From Rhexocercosporidium sp. MPI-PUGE-AT-0058 (Eukaryota; Ascomycota; Leotiomycetes; Helotiales): a stretch of DNA of 64,000 nucleotides. A program made the translations under genes and the position numbers. The DNA is taken from NCBI GenBank assembly GCA_020746875.1, contig JAGTJL010000001.1:3162001-3226000 (forward strand), read 5' to 3'. Below the pieces are notes generated by a model. It was not told the origin of the DNA. It saw only the letters and a program-made list of their open reading frames with translations, and did no database searches. Position 1 is the stretch's first letter. The number at the start of each line of letters is the position of its first letter. Shown here piece by piece: positions 1 to 11,375 of this stretch.

Positions 1-1620
1 AATATAATAAACGTTATTATTAATAAAGTAATAAAAGAAAAGATATTAATTTTTAAATTTATATAATAGGCTTTTGAATTAATTATTATAAAAGTTGTAT
101 ATTTTATTCCCGTACCTTATTATATTAATATTAACGCTTCCGCCTAAATCTATTGTTTTGCTTTTGTTATCTTACTAAGAGTACCCGGGACTAGTAAACT
201 TATATTAAGTGTATTAAGATAAGATTCGACTCTTAAGATTAAACTTTAAAACGTAAGGCTTTATATTTAAAAGTTAATTTAATTTAAAATAAATAAAGTT
301 TATTTTTAAATTAATTATTTTTATAATTAAGGCTTTTATTTTATTAATATTTACCTTAGCTTTTTCCGAGAAAGGCAGCGTAACGGGTGCCTTTTTTATT
401 ATTTTAGTAATTATTAAAAGTTAAATATATTCTTTTATTAAGTCTTAAATTTCTTTTATATACGACGTTATTAATTATTTCTCTTATTAAAGAGCTTTTA
501 TTATTTACTTACTTTTAACTGTCTTAAAAATATATTTTATAAATTTAAAATACTTTTTTTTATAAAATTTCGATTTAAAGTCATTAATTTTGAGTTATTT
601 AATAATTTTATTTCGAGAGGAAGCCGGTAATCTTAAGAAAAAGAGTTTACTTTAGTCGACTTGATTAAGGATTTTCCGGTATATAAAAGCCTTTAAGACT
701 TAAGAATAAAGTCGGTAATAGCCCTTAAGATTTATAATAATATATTAAATTATAATGAATTCTCGGAGAAAGTTCATAAACTCTCGGATTTATTGTCGAT
801 TATATTCTTTAAATTCCGACTTTAATATTTTTATTAATATTTCTTATTTTTTTTTATTTTTTTATTTTAAGAAAGTCTTAATAATTTCTTATCGGAGGTT
901 GTCGTAATATCGAGGTAAATAAATAACTTAATTACTTTTTAATACTCTGTAATTTATATTAATTTTTACGTATTACTTTAGAAAATCCGAGATGTTTATT
1001 CCCGAAAAAAGAGGCATACTTATTGACTCGGGGAGGGGCATAATCCCTCGAAGGAAGTAGTTAATATCGCTAGCAGTCATATTTCGTAAGTTCCTTTTAA
1101 TTCCCGATATAATTTCCGAGTTTTCGAGACTTAGGTTTAAGGGTTTTATAAAACTATTAATTAAGGTATTTAATAAGTCTAAAGAGGATAAGGGTAATCG
1201 AGTTTAAAAGGTTTCCGGCTTTGCTTTAATATTTAATTTAATTTAATCGGAGTTCAAGAACTCAAGAAATTCCGTAAATAATAAAAACATATATTAATTA
1301 TTTTTATTATTAAATATTAATAATATTCGTGGGTTTTTATTCTTTATTGACTTTTAATCTCGGCTTATTAGTCCCGGTTTAATAGATTTACTAATCCCTC
1401 GGTTAATTTTAATTAACGTATGTCTAATTCATTTTAATAAGGTATTATAAATTAAAATTAATATTAATAAAAACCTTAAAACCAGGAGTTCGGATTACTT
1501 AGCGATTTTAATTTAAGTTAAGGTCTACTTTTTATATTCCGAACTATTAAAAGACGCCTTAATTTAAAATATAAAGCTAATAATATTTTTTTTAATTCCT
1601 TTATTTATAGTTTATAATTT
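1..1620 (-). pseudogene. RIP-degenerate retroelement gag-like coding region (cut by window edge)
   Basis: On the minus strand one frame stays protein-like for over 500 codons, interrupted mainly by TAA/TAG stops. The clearest stretch, around 1,080 to 960, reads MTASDINYFLRGIMPLPES and then a PLFSG..ISDFLK segment. It is followed by a helical part with YLPRYYDNLR and EFKEYN. That order (MPLPE..PLF.G.NVSDFL, then a helical domain) is the one I know from gag-like proteins of fungal retroelements. The element runs off the left edge, so no LTR can be assigned. Strand and coding nature are fairly sure; the exact family is an inference. Confidence 0.5.
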
Positions 1621-2423
1621 CCGGCGTCTTTTTAAGGAATTAAGTTCGGCCGTTTAAGCTCTATTAACGGGTTGCCGAGATAAGCTGTTTTAATTTAAGT
1701 TTAATTCTTGTATTATTATTAATTATCGGGTCTTTTTAAAGGAAAAAGGGAATGTTTAATTTAAAGAGCGGAAAATTATAAATTTCTGGTTTTAATAAAT
1801 AGTCTTAATTACGAATCGAGATGCTTTTGTATAAGTTATATAAAGACGAATTTATACGATTTTCTTCTTACGTAAATCATTAATATGAAAGCTATAATAA
1901 ATAAAGAAGGAAGCACGGCGCAAGGTATTAGGTAAAGAGCCTAGTAATTCTAAGAAGTTAAGATTTAAAATAGAAAAGTGTTTAATTCTTTTAATTTTAT
2001 ATAAGGGAAAGGCCTTTTATACGAACCTTTAAAGGTTGTATGCCTAGTTCCTTAAATAACGCCTTAGGCATCATTTCCTGGCTAGAATCGCCACTTTATA
2101 ATATAACATAAAAATAACGTTAACACGTTAACCGGACTAATATAACAGGTATTTTAAATATATAAATAAGGAAAATGTTAAATTCGCTAATTACTTAATT
2201 TAATACTACCAAACTAAAACAAAAACAGAGATCACAACTTATATTTAATAAAAGCAAAAGTATATATAAATAATTTTTTTCAAAAAAGACGATCCCTTAA
2301 TTACATGGACATAATAATATAAGAAGCAGAAGGTTCGGAAGTATGGGGAAGACCCGACAAAATAATTAAAAGTAAAATACTCGTTGCAATAGTAAAAGAC
2401 TTCGTAAATATAATAATTATGCT
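1621..2423. other. AT-rich stretch without assignable gene
   Basis: This stretch has RIP-like composition. The minus-strand coding signal upstream of the gag-like region fades here. A short inverted repeat (atgccta/taggcat, about 2,040-2,072) is the only local structure noticed. No gene is proposed. Confidence 0.4.
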
Positions 2424-2950
2424 TTATATTAATATTAGGAATAGCGTGCTAACTAAAATATTAATCACGGTCATTGAAACTCCCGTGGAGATAGTATTGA
2501 ATGTTTGAGTGGAAACTGGGGATACCGTTGTAGTAGGCTGTGATAGAGCCGAAAATAATACGTTCGTTTGGGCTTGGGCTGAGAATATTATAGAAGTCTT
2601 TACATCTGTCATAGTCATAAAGGAACCGGTGGAAATACTATTAATAGTTTAAGTAAAAATTATAAAGTCTATTGCTGTAGGCTCGGACTGGGCCGAAGAC
2701 AATATATTAGTTTTAATATTAGTCATAATTACTAATAGTCCTGTGAAGATACTACTCGAAGTTAGGGTAGAAAACGTAAAACTTAGCTACGTCTAAAAAG
2801 CTTCTGTAAATTTATTAAAAACAGTGCTATTAAAGGTGTTAATTAGAGTTATCGAAGTGCCTGTTAATATAGTTACGATTTATTAAGTTAAGATAAGAAT
2901 AGACGTAAGTATTTCAGAAAATAAATAAGGAAATAGTGTGTTTTATAATG
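2424..2950 (-). pseudogene. Degenerate Ser/Thr-rich tandem-repeat protein fragment
   Basis: The minus strand encodes about three imperfect repeats of roughly 55-60 residues rich in Thr, Ser, Ile and Val. Each carries a variant of an FSAQAQ..VLFSALSQPT block followed by STGxSMT. The copy nearest 2,424-2,618 is open for 64 codons; the next two (about 2,620-2,790 and 2,800-2,950) contain stops. Low-complexity Ser/Thr repeats are common in fungal cell-wall or GPI-anchored proteins, but no signal peptide or anchor is visible, so that role is only a guess. It could instead be a diverged non-coding tandem array. Confidence 0.35.
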
Positions 2951-3589
2951 ATATTAAAACTAAACAGTTAATTTGCTTAGATTAACTTAGATTAATTATG
3001 TCCGCGTTCTTAAGTCCGTTCGAAATAAAAGCCTATATACATAATAGTATAAATTAATTAATATATTGCCTAGTTCTTATTAATTGAAAATAAAATAGAC
3101 CTTAAACAAAAGAATCTTAATTATTATAATATATATATTATTCCGTTTAAAACGTCGGGAGGAACTGTGAATTCAGCCGATTGCGTGCTTATATAAGACA
3201 GCCTATTAAGGCTAAAGCGGACTAGTAAAAAGTCAGGGTTAGTAAACGTTAAAGTCCTTATACATCTTTTCCCTCGAGGTAATAAAATACTAACCGCCCA
3301 CTAATAAAAATGTTATTTAATTAATATGACTCGGGCTACTTACTCTGTAGATACCACATCCCCCGGTCGCAGAAATAGCTTAAGATTTATTAAGTAAACG
3401 AATAAAAAATAGCCAAAAGTAAAAGTAATCTTAATAACTAGCACCAAGCTAAGCGAGGAGATTATAAGCTATATAATGTCGTTTAAGACGGATAATATAT
3501 ATAACTAAAAAAAAGTAAAGCTTTCTGGGGTATAAAGGCGCTTATTTATAAAAGCAAGCGCTATTAAGCGCATAATAATACACTATTAA

Positions 3590-4730
3590 AGATATAGTTC
3601 GAGGAGCAACGAGCACACCTACATAAACCTAGTTCCTGTTTCCCGAATCGAGTATTCTAAATCCAAGGAAGTATAATAAAGAAGCTCTTTATTCGGATTA
3701 TTAAAAAGCGAATATATCCTCTTTTTCCTTTTATCTTAAACTTAATTCATATAAAAACCTAACCTTAAAAAGCCGCTTACATTATATTACTTATTATCGC
3801 TATAAATCACAGTCAATCGAGACGATATTAGCTTATAATGAACTAAGGCCAGCCAATTATTATAGGCTATGGAGCTCACGTAGCACCACGACTTATTACA
3901 TTATTATACTTACTTCATTATTATCCCGTGTCGGAAGACAAAACGTCGAAGATAGCACGTTATAACTAACTTATTAATTAAACTAATCAACTTAATATAA
4001 AACTAAAATCGTAAGACTTAGTGGCTGGACGGACTACTACTTCTTATAATAGCAGACCTTTTGAGTATTATATTACTTTATATTAGTCATACGACGCAAG
4101 TCCGTGTATAAGGAATCCGATGAACTCTATGAACTCGAACCAAGTCGTTGATCCGTTTTACTAATGCCTCGAGTCGCCGAGTACACAAGTCTTAAGGAAA
4201 GCAATTATAAAAGGAAACATCCTACTCGAGCCGAAGCACATAAGACCTTAAACTATAGCAGCCCGCTTATCAAAAGAGAGAAACTTCAGCTCTATAACGC
4301 TGATATCTAAATTTAAAAACTATAGCTTTTCGCAATATCTTTTAAAGTGCAAGGTAAGCTAATAATTACTAGCTCTAGCCGTAATCGCAATAACAAAAAC
4401 CATTGCCGGCTTTTTAAAGCATATAAAGAACTTTTAAGAATTATAAAAAAAACGAAAGAGCTTCGCAAAATCGAACTACTAAAGCTAAATACAAAGATTA
4501 AAGGGCTATAGACAAGTCTAATATCAGCCTTACACTCAGGTTTAATAATATTCGCACAATTACAGCTCGGAGAATTTAATATAATAAGAGAGGAAATATA
4601 TAATCTTCTTAATAAAATAGCAAGGAATAACAGTAACAAAAAGACAAGACTTATTAAGTAAGAGTTATTTAAGCATAGCGTTCTTAGGAGTAGGCAAGAC
4701 TATTGTTTTACTTAAGATAATATAATAAAG
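3590..4730 (+). pseudogene. Unrecognised degenerate protein-coding region
   Basis: One plus-strand reading stays protein-like for some 380 codons, with stops mostly TAA/TAG where Gln or Trp would fit and at least one frame change near 4,330. Readable pieces include ESDELYELEPSR (about 4,105) and MPRVAEYTSLKESNYKRKHP (about 4,165). A charged helical end contains KTKELRKIELLKLNTKIKGL (about 4,450). The terminal part looks like an all-helical domain, as at the N-terminus of many fungal STAND proteins, but I do not recognise the family. The minus-strand ORF at 4,313-4,639 is hydrophobic and looks like a shadow of this frame. Confidence 0.35.
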
Positions 4731-4779
4731 TATAAATAAAATAATTTTATATATATAAGCTAATAAATTAACGCAATAT

Positions 4780-5540
4780 AATACACGCAGCTTTTTAATA
4801 TCATATAATGGCCATCAGGGAATATACGCGCTAGTATTTACATACGGGTGAGATAGAGGTTGCGAAGTAGGCATACTTCGTACTAAGGGTAATAATAGCG
4901 GAATTCTAGGCGTGCGTACTCCGTACACCCATGTAGTTAAGATACTTGGCAATGTTGCTTTACATGATTTCTTAGTACTTCGGATATCATTGGATATACC
5001 CCTAGTTTAGTACCCCTGTACTTCGTAGTAGGGATAATAGTTGTCACTGCAGGGGGTGCTGCTCTAACTTAAGTAGGGAATAATGCTCGGAATTTGGAAA
5101 CCTTATTGGACAATTTGCCCTGTTATCGAAGAACTCTCTAGAAGTCTTGGCTACAACTATTCCCCCGACTACCAAAGTAAAATAGAACCTTCTACTACGT
5201 ACTCGAATCGTGCACAGACGTAGAATCCGTTATCATTTCACCTTGTACGAAGTACATACAAAGATAGGGTGGGGTAGGCAGGCCGTAAGATAGGGTACTT
5301 CGCGGATTACCCCGCTTCCTGATAAGAGGCGTACACGGAATAGCGTAGCCTTGGAGATAAGACAACTTGAGAAGTACTCTTGGAATGTCAGACGCGGCCT
5401 GCGTACCTGAAAAACACTAATATGGCTCGCTACCAGCAGTCTAGTTTACCCCGCCACATTACGCTTATTGCGGATAAAGCGCCGTGCCGAGTAATATAAT
5501 CAGCAGATTTTTCAGCTAATAATCAAGCCACAAAACTACA
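4780..5540. other. Balanced-composition non-coding island with recurrent TACTTCGTA-like motif
   Basis: Base composition becomes normal here and stops occur in all frames, so no gene is proposed. A TACTTCG/CGAAGTA motif recurs: gcatacttcgtact (about 4,868), gtacttcgga (4,976), tgtacttcgtagta (5,017), tgtacgaagtacat (5,245) and ggtacttcgcgg (5,298). A related tactccgtaca lies at about 4,917. Flanks on both sides are RIP-like. Confidence 0.45.
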
Positions 5541-5544
5541 TTCC

Positions 5545-6316
5545 AATATTAACCTCCCTCCCTTCTCTTTCCCTTTCTCTTTCCCGCTCCTCGGCCGCCT
5601 CCTCCGGTTGCCAGTCCATCTCCCCTTCCTCCTCATCTAGCTTATTTAAATTAAACTTTATTACGTGCTTTATTACGTAAATCACTTAATTTTACCTCGC
5701 CTTAAACTTATTAAAAGTCCTCAGACGATGCCCAGTCAGAGACGTATTCATTATATAGCGAATAAGTAAGAAAAGCAACTTTGTACCGCTGATTCCCGTG
5801 TAAAGAAATCTGTGCTATAATTGGTTAAGATCTTCCTAATCGTCTATATAAGCAAAGAAGAACTCACATTAAGTAATACGTCGAGATCATCCCCGCCTCC
5901 TATATATACTTTAATGAAGTCAAAAAATCCAGCGCTTAGCTAATATTTTATACTAACCGGAATATCAACCAACTTAATTCGGACAGTCATCATCTACTCT
6001 TACGGCTCGAAGTCGGCCTAGTCGATTTTAGGAAGTCTTATAAGCATATAATAAATAAAATATCCGACAGATTAATAATTAAACAGTCGGTGATGCTATT
6101 CTTACTTCTTTAGCTTAATTCGTCGTCCGAAGCTTACTAGCCGAACATAACCATTCGCTGTTAAGATAAAAATATTCAATGCCTTAACGTCGTACCAAAT
6201 GCCAGCATTCGCAAGCGCTTATAAGATCTTAATTACTTAGTGGAGACTGATGCATTAGATTAGTCCTCGGGGTCAATCTCTGTGGCGTCTGATACCAAGT
6301 CAGCGTCTGGGTTCAT
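5545..6316 (-). pseudogene. Unrecognised degenerate protein with acidic, Glu/Arg-rich C-terminus
   Basis: A minus-strand reading starts at an ATG at 6,316 (MNPDADLVSDATEIDPED), shifts frame near 6,190 and continues through pieces such as NIFILTANGYVRLVSFGRR, FFDFIKVYIGGGDDLDVLL and FTRESAVQSCFSYLFA. It ends near 5,545 in an acidic and basic tail (LDEEEGEMDWQPEEAAEE then alternating E/R). Stops fit C-to-T/G-to-A changes. The tail is also a purine-rich low-complexity tract in DNA (about 5,545-5,640), so the end point is uncertain. The family is not recognised; it may be an accessory ORF of a transposon. Confidence 0.3.
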
Positions 6317-6319
6317 CCG

Positions 6320-8340
6320 AGCCTCGCTGTCTTACCTTCACGCTTCGGCTAGGACGGAAAGAAGGCGTATCTAGTAATTATTAAGAGCTTTAACTTCTTA
6401 TTAATCGGAGGACAGGAAGGTATATTGTAAATGTCCACGGGAATTTCTTGCTTGATCGGTGGACTGGCAGTTAAACGTGTTTACTGAGAGTCGTAAATGC
6501 AATAGTCATTCCGATCGAAAATTCTCGTATAAGCTATAATAATAGGACGAGCGAGTTTGTGGGAAGTGAGTGAGTAATTAAATAGAGTAGTGTGTTGTGT
6601 GAGAGAAGTTTATCTTAGGGAGGACGTCCTTATTTATATTAATTACTAGTTATAAGATCGCCGATGAAAATGGAAATCGAAATATAAATATTATCTCTAT
6701 AAGTTAGAAATACGAGATATAGGCAGTAAATAAGACGGCTACTGCGTTGTAGTACGGCGCTGGCTGCACACTATAGCAGTTATCTGCATAGTAGGTAGTC
6801 TCGATTCGGGTGTCATAAAGGAAGGAGGTCGCCAAAAAGCGCCCTGTTAGTCCACGGCCTCTTCCGAGGATATTATATTGTTCCTTTTACTTTTTATTTT
6901 ATTCCCGCCCGTAAAAGGGACATTTTTGCTTTACACTAATCTTAAGTAAATTAGTTCCGGCTAAAAACCTCTTAGCTTATTTTCCGGACTCTTTATAGAC
7001 TGCGCTTACGTTATTATGTCAATAGGGGACCGACTAATGGCCTTGCCTAAGAGTGAGTAGGCGCCTAGTCCCTCGGCTCCGCATTAGGGCGGCATTTAAG
7101 AGCCTGACAATGGTGAAAGGCCCAGTGTTCCTAGTACTTTCGAATATATGTCTCTTTTTTTAGTTAAGGCGGGGAACGTACCTCAACATCCGGAGACGTT
7201 AGTAGGATTAGTTAATTAGACTTAAAACTCTGGCTCGGTAGCCGGGGGGAGTGAGTGAATAGCTAATAAACGTTTTAATTACTACTTAAATAAAAGGAAG
7301 TTAATAAAAGATATTACGAAGATATTATAAAGAATTTTAAGTAAAATAAAATATATTAAAGAGTATTTAACCCTTAAATTTATATATTAATTTCCCTTAG
7401 CTTTAGTACTTCTGCGAATAAACCGATTGTTTTCCTTAACTAAGGTTATAACCGTTGATGCTAAGTAATTAATAAATATGGTATCTTCGCCGTCCACGGA
7501 TTTCTCGCTTACGGAGGAGCTAATCCTCTTAAATCCCACTTTAGGGGGTGACTGCCCCAATATAACCCGTGGGTGCCTAACTCGCAGTATATACGGAGAC
7601 CGTAACTCTGCACTTCTAAACTGCTTTTGCTTAAGCTGCTTTATTAGGTTGATTTCCTTGATTATCGGTTTAAAAGGGGGTATTTATAGTAATTAGTAGT
7701 TCCGGGCTCTTACTCACTAAAACCACTTTACAGTTTACTTCCGGGATATATTTAGGCGTTAAGACAGTTTAAGGTATAAAGAATGACTTAGGTAGGGCTC
7801 GTTATTATAATAATCTATTAATGCTTTGTTTTAAGAATTAAAAAGTCCGGTATAAGGGCGAAGCTTTAATTATTATCTGCCGAGTTTAATGACTTAAATA
7901 TAGGTACTGAACCTATAAATATTAATAAATAGAACGATGTGGATTTACTCTTTAAGTTAGAAAAAGAAATTGAAATATACTCGGCCTATAGCTAAGTAAT
8001 ACGCCGACTATATAAGTTTAAAAAAAATAATAATTATAAATTTAATTATTTACTTTTTTAACTTAAAAGTATCAATGGCAAGAAAACTAGTAAAAGACAA
8101 TACTATAGTCGGCTTCCCTAATTTAATTCAGTCCAAAACACCGCCACTCGAGTTAATTCTTCTAAAAAAGGTATTCGTAACTGGAGATAAACATTTAAGT
8201 ACAGCACCTATTTTAATTACGGAGTTATTAATGCGTCGGTCGACGACGTTAAAGGAAATCGTAGAAGTAGATTACATATTAAATGTTAAATGTTAAAGAT
8301 ATAAATTTAAGTAATATAAAAATAAAATTTAAAATGTTAT
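6320..8340. other. AT-rich decayed sequence, no gene assigned
   Basis: RIP-like sequence with small patches of balanced composition (about 6,720-6,860 and 7,010-7,250). Open frames of 72 codons (7,478-7,696, plus) and 73 codons (8,075-8,296, plus) exist. For both, the opposite strand reads about equally well, so I cannot decide strand or call a gene. No LTRs, terminal inverted repeats or recognisable transposon domains were seen. Confidence 0.4.
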
Positions 8341-9060
8341 ATATTTAATAAAGTGTTTTATACTTACTCCTTATATATAAGCCAGCCTCGCAAAGTATCG
8401 TGAAGTCGATTGACATGTAGTCTGAGGATGGTGGTTATAACTGCGTGCCCCTGTCGTACCCTAGTAAGTTTTTGTGTAGCCAAGTTTATTGGCTAAGCAT
8501 TTCTGGCTTTTTGCTGCACACCTCCGTGACTATAACATTGCTGGATCTCACCACTAGATGTTGGTTTACTGAGAACGGAATCCTGTATCCTATATCTTAT
8601 ATCCTGTTTCCTATTAGCCCGTAGCCATCGCCCACAATCCTTGTCTCAGCCCTGACCTAACACCCTGGCCCCTTATGCTCACAACCCTTATCTAACCTTA
8701 AAATGCTGTGGGACGAACTGACAGTGGTATCGCATCTAACCCCGCGTCCACCTCCTCATAACCATGTGTCTTTGGCGCTTAGACACAGGACTTGATGGGA
8801 CTTCGATAAGTCGTCAGCCAGGTCATCATGGCTGTACCAACGGATAGACTACCTCTAAATTAAGCTCTGGTAATGGTCCAATCACAGACATTACAGTCGT
8901 TTGCAGCTGTTCTTTCAGGAATTCCGGTATAAAATTCAATAGACTTATGTATTAAAGGAAAGACGACAATAGTTGAGCGCATTAACTGCCATGACTTCTA
9001 CTATCTTATTAGTAGCTTATCCTAGATTTTCCGATTACCTCGCCGAGATTTAAAAGGCAA
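8341..9060. other. Balanced-composition non-coding island
   Basis: Composition is normal and no sustained ORF is present. A short microrepeat of tcctatat-like units lies at about 8,580-8,615. It reads like ancestral intergenic DNA between decayed repeats. Nothing else can be supported. Confidence 0.4.
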
Positions 9061-9129
9061 TCTGGCGGTTCTCGTTGCCTCTTTCTCGAGTTATTTAACT
9101 TTAAATTTATATTAATAATATACTCTTCA

Positions 9130-9660
9130 TTAATAATGCCACTCCGCCAGCGGCCCTTTACGCTTTTTCGACTTACGCAAAGAAGTACTAAAAAGATATT
9201 CTTTAATATTTAAGTCCACGCTATTATTATACTTATTACGAAAGTCAAAGCGACTAATATATATTAATTTTACTCTCGACATTATCTACGTCGTCAAAAA
9301 CTTCCCCGAAACTCCGCTCGACAGACTCAGCACTTCGCTGTTTATATATTGAAATATAAAAATAATTATATCGATAACATTTAATCTTTTTAATAATAAT
9401 ATTTAAAGTCTTTTAAATAAAAATATACTTAAACTCAAGGGATTTAAAAACCTTAAGAACATTTAAGTAATAGTCGGCCGAAATAAGTATAAAAACGCCT
9501 TAGACTTTTATATTAAAGCCTATTTTGAGCTTAAAAAGTTATATAATACTACTGTAAACCACGCTATAAATTCGCAAGGCGTGTTTTTAAAAAAATAGAT
9601 TACGTTTAAAAATAAACTACGTAATACTAATTTGGAGGAAGATAATACGATTAGGAATGA
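9130..9660 (+). pseudogene. Unrecognised degenerate coding region
   Basis: Plus-strand reading with RIP-type stops. The most protein-like segment (about 9,440-9,650) contains KNALDFYIKAYFELKKLYN, NHAINSQGVFLKK and KNKLRNTNLEED, a charged helical pattern. No motif that I recognise. It ends where composition returns to normal near 9,660. It may be a fragment of a transposon-encoded protein. Confidence 0.25.
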
Positions 9661-9849
9661 TTAGGGAAAGCTGGCACAATCGGATAGTCAGCAGCAGCTT
9701 ATTTAAGTTAAATTCGCAGAAGTAACTTTGGTAATACACATATTTATATATAGCTTCTAAGGCTATTAGTGGAGTGGCCAACAGGAGACGGGGGCTGGTT
9801 ATCGACCGTGAAGGCAGCACCATCGGTGTAATAACGCTAGTCACCAATT

Positions 9850-10440
9850 AATCCATTGACGGGCGGGAGGAGTATTAGTCGGTAGTGTTCGTCGTGGGGT
9901 TCGCATGGGATAGCGTAATAGTTTAAACTGAGTAATGAAAATGGATTTAGAGAGGCTTTAGTAATGCCTCCAATATATACACCACATATTTGTTTTGCTT
10001 ATGTCAGCAAGGGGTCGCTTATTCGCCTGCCCGCCAAACGCCATAAGTAAGGCCGGCCTCCTCAGAGCCACTCTGGAAGACTTGGCGATTACTACCACAC
10101 CATTAAATCTAAAGGCATGGCGAGTAAATCTGGTCAATAAGTGGTTCGTTCAAAAAAGTCACGCCTTACCTACACCTAATGAAGTTGACATCAATACTCG
10201 ATGGTCGCAGCCCAGCACCTTGCGAGATGCATAAATACTTTATGCCCTCCCCCCATTCCTCTCCTCTTTCCTCTCCTCTTTCCTCTCCTCTTCCTTCCTT
10301 TCTTCCACAACTTCTCTGACTACTCGTTACTCTTGAGTCGCCGCCTTATTACTTTATATATATTTACTTCTGCTTACGTACGTAGACTCTCGCATAACGC
10401 TCTCCTCTTTACTACTATATACATATTAATATAATAAGAA
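9850..10440. other. Balanced-composition island, no confident gene
   Basis: Contains a 79-codon plus ORF (9,995-10,234) without recognisable motif and overlapping another ORF, so it is not called as a gene. The short string ccattgacgggc occurs here (about 9,851) and again at about 12,989, just inside the gene island; this may be chance or a dispersed repeat end. Confidence 0.3.
10261..10296. repeat. Pyrimidine microsatellite, unit ctcctctttcct
   Basis: Two exact copies of the 12-bp unit ctcctctttcct (10,261-10,284) are followed by a partial third. It lies in non-coding sequence. Confidence 0.7.
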
Positions 10441-10719
10441 CACGACAAATACTTCGGACAGGAAGAGTGTGGCGAGGTAGTTTACGTTAAGTCTCGTAGA
10501 CTTCTCGGACCTTTTTAGCTTCTCGGAATTCTACGGCTTTTCCCCTACCTTTTTCGTCTTCCGCTTCTTTATTACCTTTTCTTCCTCAGCCGTCTCCCGC
10601 TTTTTTACCTTCTTTTATTTTCAACGATTTTGTAATGCCTTACTTTTGGGAGGCCTTAGTCATTCCGATTAAAAAAGGTGACTATATTAGTATTATTTTA
10701 TTTTAAGGCATTGTTTTAT

Positions 10720-11375
10720 TTTAAGAGGAGGCGGACGACGTAGTCTACCTCGACCTTTTTAATTAGCTTCTCGACGATAACGATAACGTTAATAAGCGAT
10801 CCGCAATAGATACCCTTTTGGCGGCAGTAAAAGTCTCAGAATATGCCAAGGCTACTTAGCTTTTTTATTAAAAGGACTTATCTGACGTAACTCTATTAAC
10901 ATTTAAGTAAAAAACTCAATAAATGCTGACTCTTAAGGCGGCCACGATCTCTATCGCTATCAATAAAAGCTCTAAAGCCGAATCTAGCAATTTACTAATC
11001 GTAATTAATAATATTAGACTAATAATCGTCCTTAATGACAGCGATGACGATAAGGGTGGTGATGATGATAGTCATAATGATGGTCATGGTGGTGGGATTA
11101 GTGGTGGGGTTGGTAATGGAATTAGTGATGGAATTAGTGGGATTAGTAGTGGCATTAGTAATAGTGATGAACTTCCTATTATTATGGGTCCCATTCGGGC
11201 TTCCTTTATTCTCGTGGCTCGCGGCAAGATAGTAGCCGTTCTTAAAGTTCTTGCCGTTAAGCTAAAGGAAAAGGAGGAGCTTAAGTCAGGCGTGAAGCGA
11301 TTATTTATAGAGTTCTATTACGACTTAATTAATAGTATTAGTAATCTTATTGATGTAGTTCGTTATAAGTGTTAG
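10720..11375 (+). pseudogene. Degenerate hypothetical protein with Asp/Gly/Ser low-complexity segment
   Basis: An open frame of 150 codons runs 10,923-11,375. The same frame continues upstream to about 10,720 through a few TAG/TAA stops, with pieces EEADDVVYLDLF and LLAAVKVSEYAKATQLFY (stop at Q). Downstream lies a DSDDDKGGDDDSHNDGHGGG run followed by a Gly-Ile-Ser repeat region built from gattagtggt-like DNA units (about 11,090-11,165). The C-terminal part (VKRLFIEFYYDLINSISNL) looks helical. Family not recognised. Acidic linker between two helical parts and repeat-mediated expansion are what is visible; function unknown. Confidence 0.35.
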
